A DNA stretch of 64,000 nucleotides, taken from contig OU612065.1 of assembly GCA_914767715.1 (NCBI GenBank), positions 434,001-498,000 on the forward strand, in the 5' to 3' direction. The translations under genes were made by a program, and so were the position numbers. Shown one piece after another: positions 1 through 13,300 of this stretch (its first letter is position 1; each line of letters opens with the position of its first letter). Source of the DNA: Membranipora membranacea (taxonomy: Eukaryota; Bryozoa; Gymnolaemata; Cheilostomatida; Membraniporidae). Under the pieces are notes generated by a model. It was not told the DNA's origin, did no database searches, and saw only the letters and a program-made list of their open reading frames with translations.

Positions 1-493
1 TGTCAACACAGGCTTTCGCGGATATGTGTGCCCTATATGTGGAGGCTGTGATGTGTTGTCAGTTATACTACTTGTACTTGACAGCAAAGGGTTGTAAGTA
101 ATAATATTAAATGACCGTAGAATACTGACAATGTGTATATATTAACAATGTAATATATTACTGTGACATATCAATAGTGTAATACTATTGGGTAAATGAC
201 TGCAACCACCCAGTCTAGATAGGAGCAGAGTCAGCAGATAGGACAGAGTCAGCAGATAGTTAAAGGCTTAGGCTTAGCAACTGAAAGAGCAACGCTAAAA
301 AGCTATTTACCATCGTACAGTTCTAGTCTACGTATCTTAATTGTTTGTGACAGTTAATTACATATACTCTACAACGTTTGAATGCGCTCTAAATATGATT
401 TGATACGTAAAGTGTTTTCGCACCTTGGTATCTACAATGAACAAGCTGGCATGTATAATGATGTTCTACTCAATATATGACATACACCGACAG
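1..493. other. Region 5' of the first recognised SmgGDS exon
   Basis: No coding exon could be supported here. A short open stretch at 2-94 has no convincing donor. The ATG at 437 runs into the exon at 494 in the wrong frame. This probably holds an intron or promoter of the SmgGDS gene. Confidence 0.4.
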
Positions 494-3400
494 GTGAGGA
501 GTCTTACACAGAGACTGTGGGTAGATTAGTAGCTGATGGTGTAACAGTGAACGCTCTTCTTGATGCAATAAATAATCATGAGAAGAATAGTGCATCAGCA
601 ATCACCGCCGCTCAGCTCACTGCTGAACTCTCTAAAGCAGGTATTATCCTTAATATTACTCATCGCAAATAATTTTGATCAAAATCAGAATAACAAAACT
701 AAAAAAATTTTACTGATCAATAACCAGAGTGTGAGCAGGGTTAAAGTCAATGTAATTTATGACCATACATTCATATCGACTACCTTCCCATGTGTCTATC
801 AATAAATGTGATCATTACAGACTGCGCTCGTCAACAGCTTGCAGAATCTGGAGTTATCCCTCGCCTGGTTCATCTACTCAATGACGAAAATAAAGAGTTG
901 TCTCTGCAGTGTGTTAGAGCTCTGGGTAATCTCTGCTATGAACAAGGTAAACTTTGAAATCATAACATTGTTTTGAGGGAACATTGCGATATGCTTTGTA
1001 TCTTATCTTGTAGTAGCCTACACTTCTGCAGTCCCACACCTATTTTCTCCTGGTTTACAGTTACACGCTCGTACAAACATGCCAAACATTATTAGTCTAG
1101 GGCTAGGGCTACGATTGTTATATCAGTAACCGCTATTTTCAGTAACATGTGAAATTTCGTGATATGCAATCATAACAGACATGCTCATGTATAAACGAGA
1201 TTCTTCACTTTGATTCAGATACGAGCAGAGATATGATAATAGAGGCAGGAGGGATAACTTACATTGAGAAGCTGCTCCTGTTCTGTGTGGATCAGCGGGT
1301 CGGAGTTTTTACTCAACTCAAAACTGCCTGCTGTGGATTTATTCATAATCTGCTCAACAGCAACGGTGAGAAAAGATATCCTCTCTGCATGGCCTGTTGT
1401 GTGACATTTGAATTTTTCTTTCCATCATGAAGTACACTTAAACAATATAAGATATTTATGCTTGTAGCTGACATGTATGCTGTATTTTTGCAGAAAACAG
1501 TCGAAAGGCGGCCATGGATAGTGAGATGGTTGTATTACTCAAATCAATGCTTGAGATTAACTCAAGCTCAGCGTCGATGTGTAACTTTATATACTTGGCT
1601 TATACCAGTTTAACTGAGATTGGTGAGTAAGTTACAGTATAGCATTTATGTCTGTATGTCTCGTAATTATGTTACTCCATTTTTTTAACAGTCACATACA
1701 TGAATTTTGATGTTGTTTGTTGCTAATGTTAATTGAGTACTTTTTTCAATGCTGATATTAGCATACTCATTAGAGCACTGTTCATACAGAGCCTCAGTGA
1801 GACATCATTCTGCACTTGCTCTAACTCTCAGCTCTTGTCCCTATATCACGTTTTTCTCCTGACTTTTTTAGAGGGTGGACGAGAAGCCTTATATGGACAC
1901 GAAGTTATCCCTACATTAGTGAAGATATTAGTGAATACCAACATCAAAGATACAGAGGAGTTATTACTCAGTCTCATATCAGCTCTCACTGCTGAATCTG
2001 GTCAGTTCTTACTCCATATAGTCCACACACTAACTGTTTAATGTAATATGTGACAGATAGTGATTGGTTTTTTCTACCTCCTTTTTTCAACATGCTTTTA
2101 GACATCTAACATTTCAACATGCAAAGAAACAAACAAATGACATTGCTCTGTGATCCATTAAGAAATCCTGCTGTGTGTAAAACATTCAAACTTCGGCAGG
2201 ATACAGTAAGTTTACCTTAATTCAAGATATCATATGTGGCCACTATCTCTCTACCAGCTGTTTACTGACTGCACTGTCTCATTTCTCTACTTGACGCAGA
2301 TGGTGTTAAGAAGTCTCTTGCTGAGTCTAGTATAGATATGCACTTACTCAGGATAATCAGCTTACTCAATAACAGTACAGATGAGGAGGATCAGACTCTG
2401 GTTAAATCAGCCTCTGAGCTATTAGTTCTTGTCCTCACAGGAGGTTCGGTTATCATATGTAGTTGTCCTCTCTCTGAACCTTAGGGTCAATGAGAGAACA
2501 ACTCATAATTCTACTGACAGTTTATTGCTTATTGTTCAATGCAGGGAGGGTGGGAGAGGTATATCCTACCCTACCTGTTCAATGTAGGCCAACATAATAT
2601 TGTGGGTAACTCTGAATTGTGGCGTTTAGGGCCTGATAGCTTATTACAAATTTGACCCATCATACTACTTCACACATTAAACCTCTACTCTATATCACAT
2701 GGTGACAGATGAGGCTATGAGTATATGGTTTGATGGAGGTAATGGCTATGTATTCGCCTCTGTTAGTGAATGGTTACACGGCTCTAATGGACAGCTTCTA
2801 CAGTCTGCAGCCTTCGCTATTGGTAACTTTGCTCGTCACGGTAAGTTCGTGTCAAACTTGTCTCATATACTTAATATCATCTGTATGTTAGATTAGTGGT
2901 CGAGTTCAGCCTCCAGTTCGCTCATAGGTCGAAGTCTATTTCATATAATTGACAACTGAGTAACATAAACATTCCTGCTGCTGACTACTGGTCTTCAGGT
3001 TTTGCAGATATAGTTATCACTCCTATCAACATCTTGATTCATCGCATAGTGGGGTAATCAGTCTTTTTGCTGTGGTAGTCTGTGTCAATGATCAGGTTGT
3101 CTATTATCTATATTTTATTTTACCCAGACGAAAACAGTCATATCATAATACAGAGAGGTCTGAGTCTGGAGCTATGTAAGTGTCTCAAACAGCTACATGA
3201 GTTTAGGAATGATGGTAGGACGGCCCCTACTATACATGCCTTGCTGAGCGCCCTGAGAAATCTGGCTATTGCACGTAAGATTACCATTCAAGACTTTTTC
3301 GATAATCTTCTACATAGAATTAAATTCTGACGTATGCTTTTGTTATATTCCTTTGATGTGCCTTTAGAAAAACCGTATGAAACTTTTCCCAACTTTTTAA

Positions 3401-5394
3401 GACCCATAATTGATATTAAGCATTAGCTTTTCATATGGTTGCCTTCAATTTAGATCATACAGTTTGATATATGTTGTTATTTTGTAGCTCATAATAAGGA
3501 CCAGTTAATAGAACAGGGAATACTTGATTACTTATTACCGTATATAGATACAGAAGGTAGTGTAGTTACTAGTAAACTAGTAGGTGTACTCAGACTACTA
3601 GTAGATAAACACGGTAAGTCTCTCCCCACTCCTCTCCCTACTTCTCTCCCCACTTCTCTCCCTACTCCTCTCCCTACTCCTCTCCCTACTCCTCCCCCTA
3701 CTCCTATCCCTACTCCTCCCCCTACTCCTCTCCCTACTCCTCTCCCTACTCCTCCCCCTACTCCTCACACTGCCCATAACTCTGCCTCATACATGTACCT
3801 TTACACCGCCGCCTACTATTATCCAAGTTTTGCCCGTTACATAGTCTCAGTTTTTCGATGGATCTATTATTCAGAGTTTGAAGCGTAACTTTAGCTATAC
3901 ATTTATATATATTTGTCGGTGTGTAACATGCTTTTTACATCATCTCTGTGATTAATAATTGAGACATTAAAATAAGACGTGAATGGCAATGATTTGATAT
4001 TCATGTACTTAATTGAGGATCATGATTATATTTAACAGAGAAGGAGGCGACAGTTCTGGGAATGAATAAAACACTTATAGATAAACTAGTAGAGTTTGGT
4101 AAATCAGAGACTAACATGCTTCTCAAAGGTTTGTCTGCCTTCTTCTCAACTTTTCAAGCTTGACCATCTGTAGATCGGGTACTACTAAGTTGTGTAACTC
4201 TTACAATTATAGCTATCTGTATTATACAATTATTGACATAATGTGATATAGATACTTGACTACAATAATGGTCAACAGGTTTGTATTGCTGGCGAAAATG
4301 ATGGCCAATTTTGTGAATTGACCATCTAACCAGTGCCTGCAGCTCAATGATTACTTAATGATACTTTATTATGCTGACAGGAGAGTCGACTCGCTGTCTC
4401 GCCTGGATCATCAAGAATAGTAAGAGTGCTGATGTTATGTCTAATGTGTTAAATAGCGGAGCATTCAAACACCTGCTCTTCCTTGTCACATCTGAGCATG
4501 TTATCATGCAGAATGAAGGCTTGATCGCTATAACACTTCTCACTACTTATGTACCAGGTGGGTTGATTAAAAAATCCGATGTCATATCACACGCCACATC
4601 CCGAAGCATGAGCAGCGAAATACTAGGTGCAGGCGAGGCTGCAATGTCTGCAATGCCAGGTTGCTCTCTGTTTACAGGCGAGTCGGAGCACACCTGTGGG
4701 CCAACTTAACCCAAATAGTCGATGGACTGCTGCTGAGTGGGTGTAATTATATATTATCTAATAACATACTGAATATTAACTCAATTATTACCTACCAGTG
4801 ATACACAAATGATGAATATATGTAATTCACTGTAGTATTTCATGATTTTATTATAGAGGAAACTTTAGTATTTGTTAAGGAGTCATCTCTTATTGTAACT
4901 CTGATAGAAATACTAAATAAAGAAGAGCCGGTAGCATCTAAAGAAATATCACAGAATATCCTCGTCTATCTAACAGAGCTCATCAATAAAGGTATTATAA
5001 GTCATACAATTACCACCCGAGTGTGTTATATATCTCCTCAGTATACTGACCATACTGTGGTTCTGTAGTGACATGATAATCTTAGTTTGTTTGCGTTAAT
5101 ATCTGTACTCTTCAATGTAAAACAGTTGGATGAATATACAAAGGTATATATATATACCTGCATATACTCATGTATATACCCAGGTATATATATATACATA
5201 TTTATTTACTCAGGTTGATATACACATTTTATATACAAATGTATACATATAAACACACAATTATAGGTATGAAGGAGGAGTTTACTAGTTGTTCTGCTGA
5301 TGTTAAATCTGCTCTGGATAAAACATCTCAAAGATTTACAGAATCTCCATTTGATTCTCTGATCAGCTGTATTAGTAAATCTCTGACTATCTGA
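494..5394 (+). CDS. RAP1GDS1: SmgGDS / Rap1 GTPase-GDP dissociation stimulator 1, armadillo-repeat protein (5' exon missing)
   Basis: Exons read from splice sites: 494-640, 821-946, 1219-1365, 1494-1622, 1872-2000, 2300-2443, 2709-2840, 3128-3274, 3488-3613, 4039-4128, 4381-4557, 4857-4991, 5267-5394. Every junction is phase 1, about one armadillo repeat per exon, giving about 585 residues against about 607 in vertebrate SmgGDS. Diagnostic stretches are [54 protein letters not shown] and [18 protein letters not shown], the last two nearly matching the vertebrate protein. The family binds prenylated small GTPases (Rap1, RhoA, Rac) in the cytosol and promotes nucleotide release and trafficking. 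The first 20-30 residues are not found; they may lie upstream of the window or in an exon I cannot recognise in 1-493. The donor at 2444 (gttcgg) is weak. The stop is at 5392-5394. Confidence 0.94.
3619..3768. repeat. 12-bp minisatellite in SmgGDS intron
   Basis: About 12 copies of a pyrimidine-rich 12-mer (tccctactcctc and variants) start about 5 bp after the donor of the exon ending at 3613. The repeat is intronic and lies close to, but does not include, the 5' splice site. Confidence 0.9.
4562..4708 (+). mobile_element. Possible remnant of a retroelement pol/RNase H fragment
   Basis: Inside an SmgGDS intron, in frame with an open stretch reading through from the preceding exon, lies a peptide containing [17 protein letters not shown]. 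It resembles the S-x-S-x-E-[IV]-L/x-A region of Copia-type RNase H domains. The stretch is short, has no ends and no flanking repeats, and the resemblance is from memory. It could be chance coding. Confidence 0.25.
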
Positions 5395-6590
5395 ACAACA
5401 AAGTGAAGGTCATTATTCTACTGACTCACTAACTACCAGTAGTTATATCCAAATTAAAAGCTATCCTAGTTTGGCTGCCTTGTGTACACATTACCTAAGA
5501 GCATTTCTCTAAGTGAGCATTCATTCTGGAGACACTTTTCTATTTCTTACTTTCTAGCATATCATTTGGTGCTATTGCTAATTTCTTTCTCATTTTAATG
5601 CAGAAACATTTTTGTACGCCAATTGAACTTTAATATTTGACTGAATTTGAGAATAAAATATGTATTACCAAGGAGTTCTCTATACCTCCCTGGTAATACT
5701 GAGTCTGTTACTGAGCTGCTGCCAATCAATATCTGTGTTTATTCTGAAATTTCAGTTCATCAATAAAATCACAATAATATGGCAATCAACTTCTCTAATT
5801 CACTGATTTTAGATGCAGAAACTTAAATAGCTGTTGGTCCTGTTTTCATTTGATTAAAGTCTATTATATTTGCTCAAACTTTCATTGGTTACAACAATAG
5901 ATAAAGAGTATTGTTTTACAACAAACACAATGTGCTTCTAAATACCTGTCAAAAGGCTACTGTATTATTAAAATTTTAATATCAATAATAAGTTCAATAA
6001 TTTGCGCTAAGATACTTTCTAATTGGGTCACTGGCTTGAAGTCGTTGAAATAGATGTGACCTTGTTTGCTTCAACCATGTTAGCGCTAAGTATGCGTTCT
6101 TTGTCTCAATTGCTACCTCGTCAAATTGCATAGTAACGGCTTTATGGGATAGACTGAGAAAAGAAAGTGCTGCCGTTTTATTTACTCAGCATAGACAGTA
6201 CAGCTTTCATTAAGTAAACAGCAAACATGTGTAATAATATACTTTTACCTTGACTGAAAGGCAGCAGTATTAAACTGTGATATCGCCGCTGACATCAAAC
6301 AGCCGACATCAAGAGGATATAACCTGAGATCAACAAACTGGTAAGTTTGACCGCCACCAAACCCAACTTACAATAGGTACATGTCATCTCCCTATAGATA
6401 GTCAGTCTAGATATCTGTGGCTGACAACTAGAGTATAATCTACTTGTGATATCAGTAAGTTTTGTATTTGCTCACCAACTGCCTCAAGATAGCAGTGTTT
6501 AGCATCTGATACAAAAAACAAACGTGTGATAATAATTTGTATGGCATAAGATTGAATCTATATTATGCTTTGCATCAGCTGACCTCAAAC
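5395..6590. other. Intergenic; SmgGDS 3' UTR and next gene's 5' region
   Basis: A polyadenylation signal AATAAA at 5652-5657, about 260 bp after the SmgGDS stop, is the likely gene end. A tiny palindromic element follows (see 5662-5699). From about 5700 to 6590 the sequence is AT-rich with no supported gene; it presumably includes the promoter and 5' UTR of the gene starting at 6591. Confidence 0.5.
5662..5699. mobile_element. Ultra-short palindromic element, CAAGGAG family
   Basis: A 24-bp near-palindrome (5669-5692) has ends CAAGGAG and CTCCCTG and is flanked by GTATTAC on the left and GTAATAC on the right (6 of 7 identical). It shares termini and loop bases (tctata) with the copy at 63343-63365. 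One stem base is mismatched. Confidence 0.6.
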
Positions 6591-8020
6591 ATGGCGTTTT
6601 TTCCAGATCTTAGCAGCATGGAACAGCTGGAGAGGACTTTTGATTTTGGGAAGCGAGGTGTTTATGACTCAACTAACAGCTTAGCTAGGATACGCAGCAG
6701 TCGATATAAGAGAATTAAACAGTCTGTTAGATACGATACGTGGAATCGTCCGGCTCCTGATCTAAGGATGCAGCTGTATCATCCACAGCCTCTACCAAGG
6801 AACAGTCTACAGGCTGTCAGACCATGGAACTATAAGGCTTCATTCGATGACGAGCAGGTAGGTTTATCTGTGTATGTTGTATGAGATAATATGTATAAGT
6901 AGAATGGGATTATATGAGTACATTCTGCTGTAAACTTGCTCTATCTAGAATAAGTAAAAATTAATATGATTTGTCAATGATCAGCAGCACTACATGAATA
7001 ATGACTATAAGACATCATACTCTGAGACATGAGGGTGCATCACTCACATTTATGTAAAATCTATCTCACTCCTTCTTTAACATTTTCAACAGCCAGCAAA
7101 GCGGCCAGCAACAGAAACAAAAACTCTGCCGTCCGCGATGAGAGACGCTCTGTTTGGTGCTGAGGAGAAGGAAGCAGAGATTGTTGTCTCCCCTCGTATG
7201 CTGCGGCCATGGGAAGCTAAGATACTGTTTGTAAAAGAGGGAGCTCTACCAAAAGGAACTTACTCAAATCCTAGACCTCACGACCACAGAGGGGTAATAA
7301 ACATTCAGTGCTGATTTAATGAGGGAGCTGCTTGCAATGTTCTCAAAAGAAGTGATTCTATTCTATGTCTATGTCAGTATTCAATAAGTCATAGGCCTAC
7401 ATACTTTTACCTTTTACCTTCACTGTTTGCTATGACTTTTTTAGTATCCTCCTCTGAAATCCCTCGGTCTTCCGGAGTTTACAGCAAACTATGAGAAGGA
7501 CCCATACAACATCCACTTTAAAACCAAGAATCTTGATCTGGGTAAGCAGTCCAACTCAGTACAAAACTACATTAGATGGAAACTTTCTTTTCTTATACTG
7601 CATGAAATAAATTTAATTATTTTTTGCTCGCCTTGTACATTCAAGTAGTGTGCTTGTGTGTCTCTAGTCAGCTAATTAATTCTCAATCTTGATTATAGTG
7701 CATGGTCTACCATCGAGTACTCGTGATATAGCGCCAGGTAAACAGATGGGAGACCCGGTGCTCAAACAACCTCCTAAGTGGGAGAAGAAACTTCACTTAC
7801 CAGACTTCCCGTTCCCGACAAGACAGAAGAACACGACAAGGCACAGACCTCTCTATCGCTCCCCTCACAGCGCGTTCATGGAGAGAGTAGAGAATAAGCT
7901 CTCACAGGTATGGCATGAAGAGAGAATCAATATCAGCACCGCCCCGGCACACTCCGTCTCATGATGATCTCATATATCACTGTGCAGGTTCACCTAGCCG
8001 GAGTCAGGACTAGGGCCTAA
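6591..8020 (+). CDS. Basic, proline- and tryptophan-rich protein of unknown family
   Basis: Not recognised with confidence. ATG at 6591 (context caaacATGg) opens MAFFPDLSSMEQLERTFDFG. Exons: 6591-6857, 7093-7293, 7445-7541, 7699-7907, then probably 7988-8020 in the correct phase with stop TAA, giving about 268 residues. If the donor at 7908 is not used, the frame instead reads through to a TGA at 7964. All junctions have GT-AG and matching phase. The protein has many R, K, P and W residues (for example SPRMLRPWEAKILF and KQPPKWEKKLHLPDFPFP), no signal peptide and no membrane segment. This low-complexity style recalls small ciliary or sperm microtubule-associated proteins, but that is a guess. 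Confidence 0.7.
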
Positions 8021-9903
8021 CATTGTGTGATATACCCAAGTTTGTATGACAGGATTTCAGATGTTGCTCAAATGTTCGATGATATTTCAGTGTGAGATTT
8101 CATGACATGTGATATGGTGCTCATGTGGATCCCGTTGTGTGTGACTAACATCTTACTCATTCTCCAGATTGTGCCTTTTTGTGAGTCTTTGTTCAGTCAT
8201 GCATATTTGTGTTGTGATAATATTATTATCTCTGTCAGTCTTACCTGCTTATAAACGATTGGTTAAACATTATTCTGGCAAGCTAGCGAGCTTTGATGAA
8301 TCAGTCTCAAATGTGTGTAAAATCGTCATATTCATATATTATATTTATGATGCAATCTAATGTACCGCTTACATTCACTGATAAGAGAAGTCAGTATTGT
8401 GATTCATGTTGTGTATTTACTAGTTTTCCTAAATCTCATTCCCATCGTTAAAGGTATCAGAATGAAACAGGTAAATACGTCATATTCATGTGGGTGATAG
8501 TCAAGTTGTCCACTGATTTTACGAAAGGGCACAACTCCTTACTTGTACTAACTCTTTCATTTGGATTTCTACTCAACAAATTTCTGTATTGTTTTAAATT
8601 TGAATTTAATTTAATTTTTATTTTTACTGATATCAAATCAGCTTAGAATATATTTTTGTTAACTGCATTTTGCTAGTGAAACTCAATAAATTATGAGTCA
8701 GTGCAAGCAACGACAATAAACTAAAGAGAATAATCTCCTGTACATCACGATATGTATTGACTTAATTGCACATTGACGAGGTATGAGCTGTATGTTATGA
8801 TATGATCTTTAGTAGCTGGTGAATTTTTTTTGCTGACTTTTTCAAATGAAAGTATAAATATTCTGTCCTAGTTTGAGTTCTGTAAACTGAGATCATAGCT
8901 GATACTGGGTGGGTAGTTCTGTAAACTGAGATCATAGCTGAGATCATAGCTGATACTGGGTAATGTCACATTAGGTGAGTTGTCTCATCAGTCCTTTACA
9001 TTTTGCTCACTAGACAGTTACCCTTTGTTTGGACGTATTTTGCTTCTTGTTACATGGGACTCGGAGATCTCTTAAAACTTTATGTTTTAAATAAACTGGA
9101 AGATGATCACTGATACAGGAGTTCTCCCCACTTTGTACAAACAGTCACATAACAGCTCACAGTAACTCGTTCCAAGCTTATCTTTGTGAGATTAGTGCGG
9201 CTGCCTCCTTTAGGCCTTACTTAGAGACCCACATGTTTTGAGAAGCCTATGTCAATCTTCACTAGAGTATATATCATGTGGACTGGGCGGTTGAGGAGTG
9301 GTTTAGCTGGTAGAAGGCTGCGATTTAAGGTTTGATTTATCATAACATTTACCTCTCATTATAACGTATTTATTACTAACATAATTTATTTTTATTTTAG
9401 CTGCTACATGCTCATTTTAATATTTTACCTTTAAATCTTTATATTTTATCTCACAGTATTGTACAACAGGTAGAAATTATCGTCTTACATAAAAAAATAA
9501 AAGAAGTGTTTTAAAAACCAACTTTATTATTATTTTATTACAGTTGCTGCAGTGATATGCTATGACAGCAGCGGAGGGTAGCTGGGGTTGGTGAGATGTA
9601 CTATTACTAACATGTTGTAGGTGTAACTATGATTTGGTTTTAGACAAGAGGTATGCAAGGGAGGTCTAATTTCGGGCGTCTGAGAATATATAGAGGAGTA
9701 AAAAACGCAGCCTGAATTTGGCATAAAATAAATGGCTGACTGTGGGTGACAGTGATAGCTTAGCATATAAAGATTTGGTAACCTGATCAATCGTTACTGT
9801 GACATTGACAAATTGTGGTTCTAGTACATAATATATCAAAATCGTCACTCAAGATGAGCTGGCAAGCCTGTGAAAACAATAAATAACACACATTGACCAC
9901 ATG

Positions 9904-9947
9904 ATACTAACACAGAGTAACGATATATCCTTACTCTGTGAAACTAA
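9904..9947. mobile_element. Ultra-short palindromic element, CACAGAGTAAGG family, copy 1
   Basis: A 30-bp palindrome at 9911-9940 has ends cacagagtaa and ttactctgtg, with one stem mismatch at 9921. It is flanked by ATACTAA and AAACTAA (6 of 7 identical). It is 29/30 identical to the perfect palindrome at 16039-16068. Confidence 0.7.
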
Positions 9948-10136
9948 AAACATTTAGTGGTAGTAAGATTAGGCTTTTACTTAATTAATGGAATGGCTAA
10001 TCCATCAGCTTTCAATCTAAATCAGTATGAATGGAGTTAAAGAGTCTCACTGCACCGCATGGCTGCTGGAATGCCTCGATATGGACTGGAGTGTAAGTGA
10101 AATATTGTAGTAGCGTAGTCATTGAAGGAAAGTAGT

Positions 10137-10260
10137 ATTATAGTGGTAGTGAAGATGTATTATAGTGGTAGTGAAGATGTAGTATAGTGGTAGTGAAGAT
10201 GTAGTATAGTGGTAGTGAAGATGTATTATAGTGGTAGTGAAGATGTAGTATAGTGGTAGC
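10137..10260. repeat. 21-bp minisatellite downstream of rhophilin
   Basis: About six copies of a 21-bp unit containing tatagtggtagtgaagatgt lie just beyond the rhophilin stop codon on the - strand, in the likely 3' UTR or flank. Confidence 0.9.
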
Positions 10261-10343
10261 GGAATAGATGTCAATGATAGTAATGGTTAGCTTGAGCCAG
10301 TCTGATATCGTCTGCACATCCTCATTATTTGTATTCACTATGT

Positions 10344-13300
10344 TTATTTATTTCTCAATGAGTCTTTTGGAGCTGATTTCTTGGTTTTTAGGAATGTGAG
10401 GTTTCTCATCTTATTTTTCCATGTACCAGTCATAGTGTCCATCTGCTGCATATCCGCGCTGCCGCTGCTCACAGATGATGTTATAGTGTCGTGCTGCTTT
10501 GTTGGCTTAGTTAGTGGCATGCTGGGTGGCATAGGTGTCACAACTGACATATCTACTGTGGGTAATCTCTGTACTATCACTGATTTGATGTCTTTCTGTG
10601 ACATATTTTTAACGTTGACACCATTTACAGCCACCAGTATATCATTGATCCGCAGACCAGCCAACTGAAATAATATAATAATCGATTATACAAAGGAAAC
10701 CATCACACATATATAATCTAACCCACTACTGCTCTGTGTACTATAATATTAGAGTAGACTAAAGCAAAGGGCTGATCTCTCTGTAGGCAGAAAGGTTACC
10801 AAATGTTAGATCAGACCAACACACTATCATAATAATCTAGAGTCCCGATCTGTAGATTGATGCCACAGATCATGGTACTGGGGGCCACAAGATTAACAAT
10901 GTTATTAAATCTGCAAGTTATTTTATAAGCAGGCAAAGATTCGTTGTAGTTGAAAGTGAAAGTGAAAAGCTGTGAAATGTAGAGATAACTCACGAATCAC
11001 TGAGTCTAGTCCTAAATAACACATATAGAATAATCACTTATGGCTGCAGAGTTTGAGCAGGCACATATGATTGCATATGCTCTTATATACTCTACTGATT
11101 GGAGCAGCAGACCTAACAACATGTGGTTTACACCGGAGTGGGGCAACATATTAACTAAAGACAATCAACAATACAGAGAGCCAAGATTATAACATTGCTG
11201 TTAGCATGTTGATACTAATACTACTTCATGTTCCAAGATACTGAAAATTCCACATCTACAATGATAATCACAATGAAGTTCTATCAGATGATATTTACCT
11301 GGGCAGGGCTGTTAGGTTCTATCTCCACGATACTACTCGGAGTTTCACCTTTAATAGTAAAACCGAATCCCTGTTTGTCCTCTTTTGTTATACAGACAGT
11401 TCTCGGTGCTGTCCATTCACTACGAGCTGAGAAGATGGAGAGTGGTCCCTAAACAAACAAATAACTTACTATAAAGCAGATCAAAACAAACACAGGACTA
11501 AGGCAGTACAGTCACCTGTAGCTCAAATAGGGGATTTCAAGACAAGACAAGTCATCAATAATGGAGGAAAAATTTGCCTCCATGTTCAGATGGAGGTAAC
11601 TCTTAAAACCACAAACCTAATGTAAACAATGTTATCAATGAGGGTATGAATGAGAGTTGTTCCCTCTCGCCATCTTGCTGCATGATTCCATCAGAGAGGA
11701 GATTACTCGGATATACTTCATTGCTGCTGCACTTATTGTAGAGTTTTATTCTACAGTTGAGTGAGTATTGTAAAAGATTAAACTCCTCAGTGTTATCAAA
11801 CTCCAGTCTCATCAGTTACTCACCAGCTGAGAGAAGAAATCGTCTACTTTGACATCAGTAAAACTGATAAGAGATATCTCTACAAGTTTCTGGGTGAGTG
11901 GGACGATATCTGGTGCTGATATAAATATGTCCTCATATTCTTTGTCGTCGCTAACTTCGATCAGCAGCAGCTTAGCACTGTATACAACAGATATTACAGG
12001 TTAGAACCGCTGAGCATGCAGATACCGAGTCATCCAAACCCAGCTGATAAAAAAGTCAGAAAGCCTCTATGGTGGTTCAATGTATGGTTTTTATTGGTCA
12101 ATACTCACTCTGCTTGTGATTGGCTGAGTACTTTCTGGAACACATCATCATTACTCCTGAGAGTGCGACAGAAGCTATAGTCTCTCTCCGCTGTCTCATT
12201 AAGACTGACCGACTGATGGAGGTGAGCTCTACAGTACTGATTCTGTGTTAGCTTATCTGGTGTGTAGGAGATACGACTCTTACTGGTCGTATTATCACTG
12301 CTAGTCACACTATCTAATGTCTCTCTTATCTCATCGTGTGAAGGCAACAACTCTATAATAATAACATCACTCAGTTACACCTCGAGATCACGTGTAACTA
12401 ACACCTCACCATCATGAGAAACTAACACATCGAGATCACGAGCAACTAACACATCGAGATCACGAGCAACTACACATCACTATAAAGAGAAACTAACACA
12501 TCAAGGTAATAACTCCATAAATTAATAAATATGAATTTTATAAATAATAGATATATATGACATAATATGATGCCATAAATAAACAAGTGTTATATTGCAT
12601 GTGACATAGTATTAGCAGTAATCGCAGCTGTGTGTGTAAAACAATACGCCTGATTCATCACTGGTATAAATGAATAACAGAACTATGAGACAGCTGTAAG
12701 CCAGGCATAGACCGGACAGGGGATATATATCACAAGAGTATAACAGAACTATGAGACAGCTGTAAGCCAGGCATAGACCGGACAGGGGATATATATCACA
12801 AGAGTAATCGTTGTGCTGTAGAGCACTAGTTACTGTAACCACTGATAACATGAGAGCATCGTGGGAGAGCGTCGTGGGAGAGCGTGTGGGAGAGCGTCGT
12901 GTGGGTATATGTGCCTCATGGGGTAACATGGTATGGGTAACAAACTTTACCCTCCAAGAAATCTTATCCCTTCTGTGGAATCTGATATCAGGTTTTATCT
13001 CATGATATGATCATGTACACAATGACTGTGTTATTTTATCCCTATCAACGACAAGTTTCTATTTAGATGATGAAAAATTCGCTTTTCCATAATAACACCC
13101 CTCCCTAATATCTACCTTTACTGAGTGTGAGAGCTGAGGCTAGATAGTAGTGAGCCATGGCCATGTAATGATTACACTTCATGATGGTCATAGTAAGCCA
13201 TGAAGCTGGTACATCGTTACGTACAGCTTTACTAGCCACAGCGTTGTGTGTCTCGTTATACATCTGTGACACCATAGCCGCCTCCTGTGCGTATTTAATG

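Larger units (their letters stand above)
8021..10343. other. Intergenic between convergent genes
   Basis: This stretch holds the 3' flanks of the + gene at 6591 and the - rhophilin gene. No supported ORF was found. A roughly 37-bp block (gttctgtaaactgagatcat and following bases) is tandemly duplicated with variation at about 8876-8955. AATAAA occurs near 8685 and 9090. A palindromic element lies at 9904-9947 and a minisatellite at 10137-10260. Confidence 0.5.

Noticed and set aside
9560-9848. - strand ORFs of 60-76 codons
   Set aside because: No family resemblance, no splice context, AT-rich intergenic sequence.
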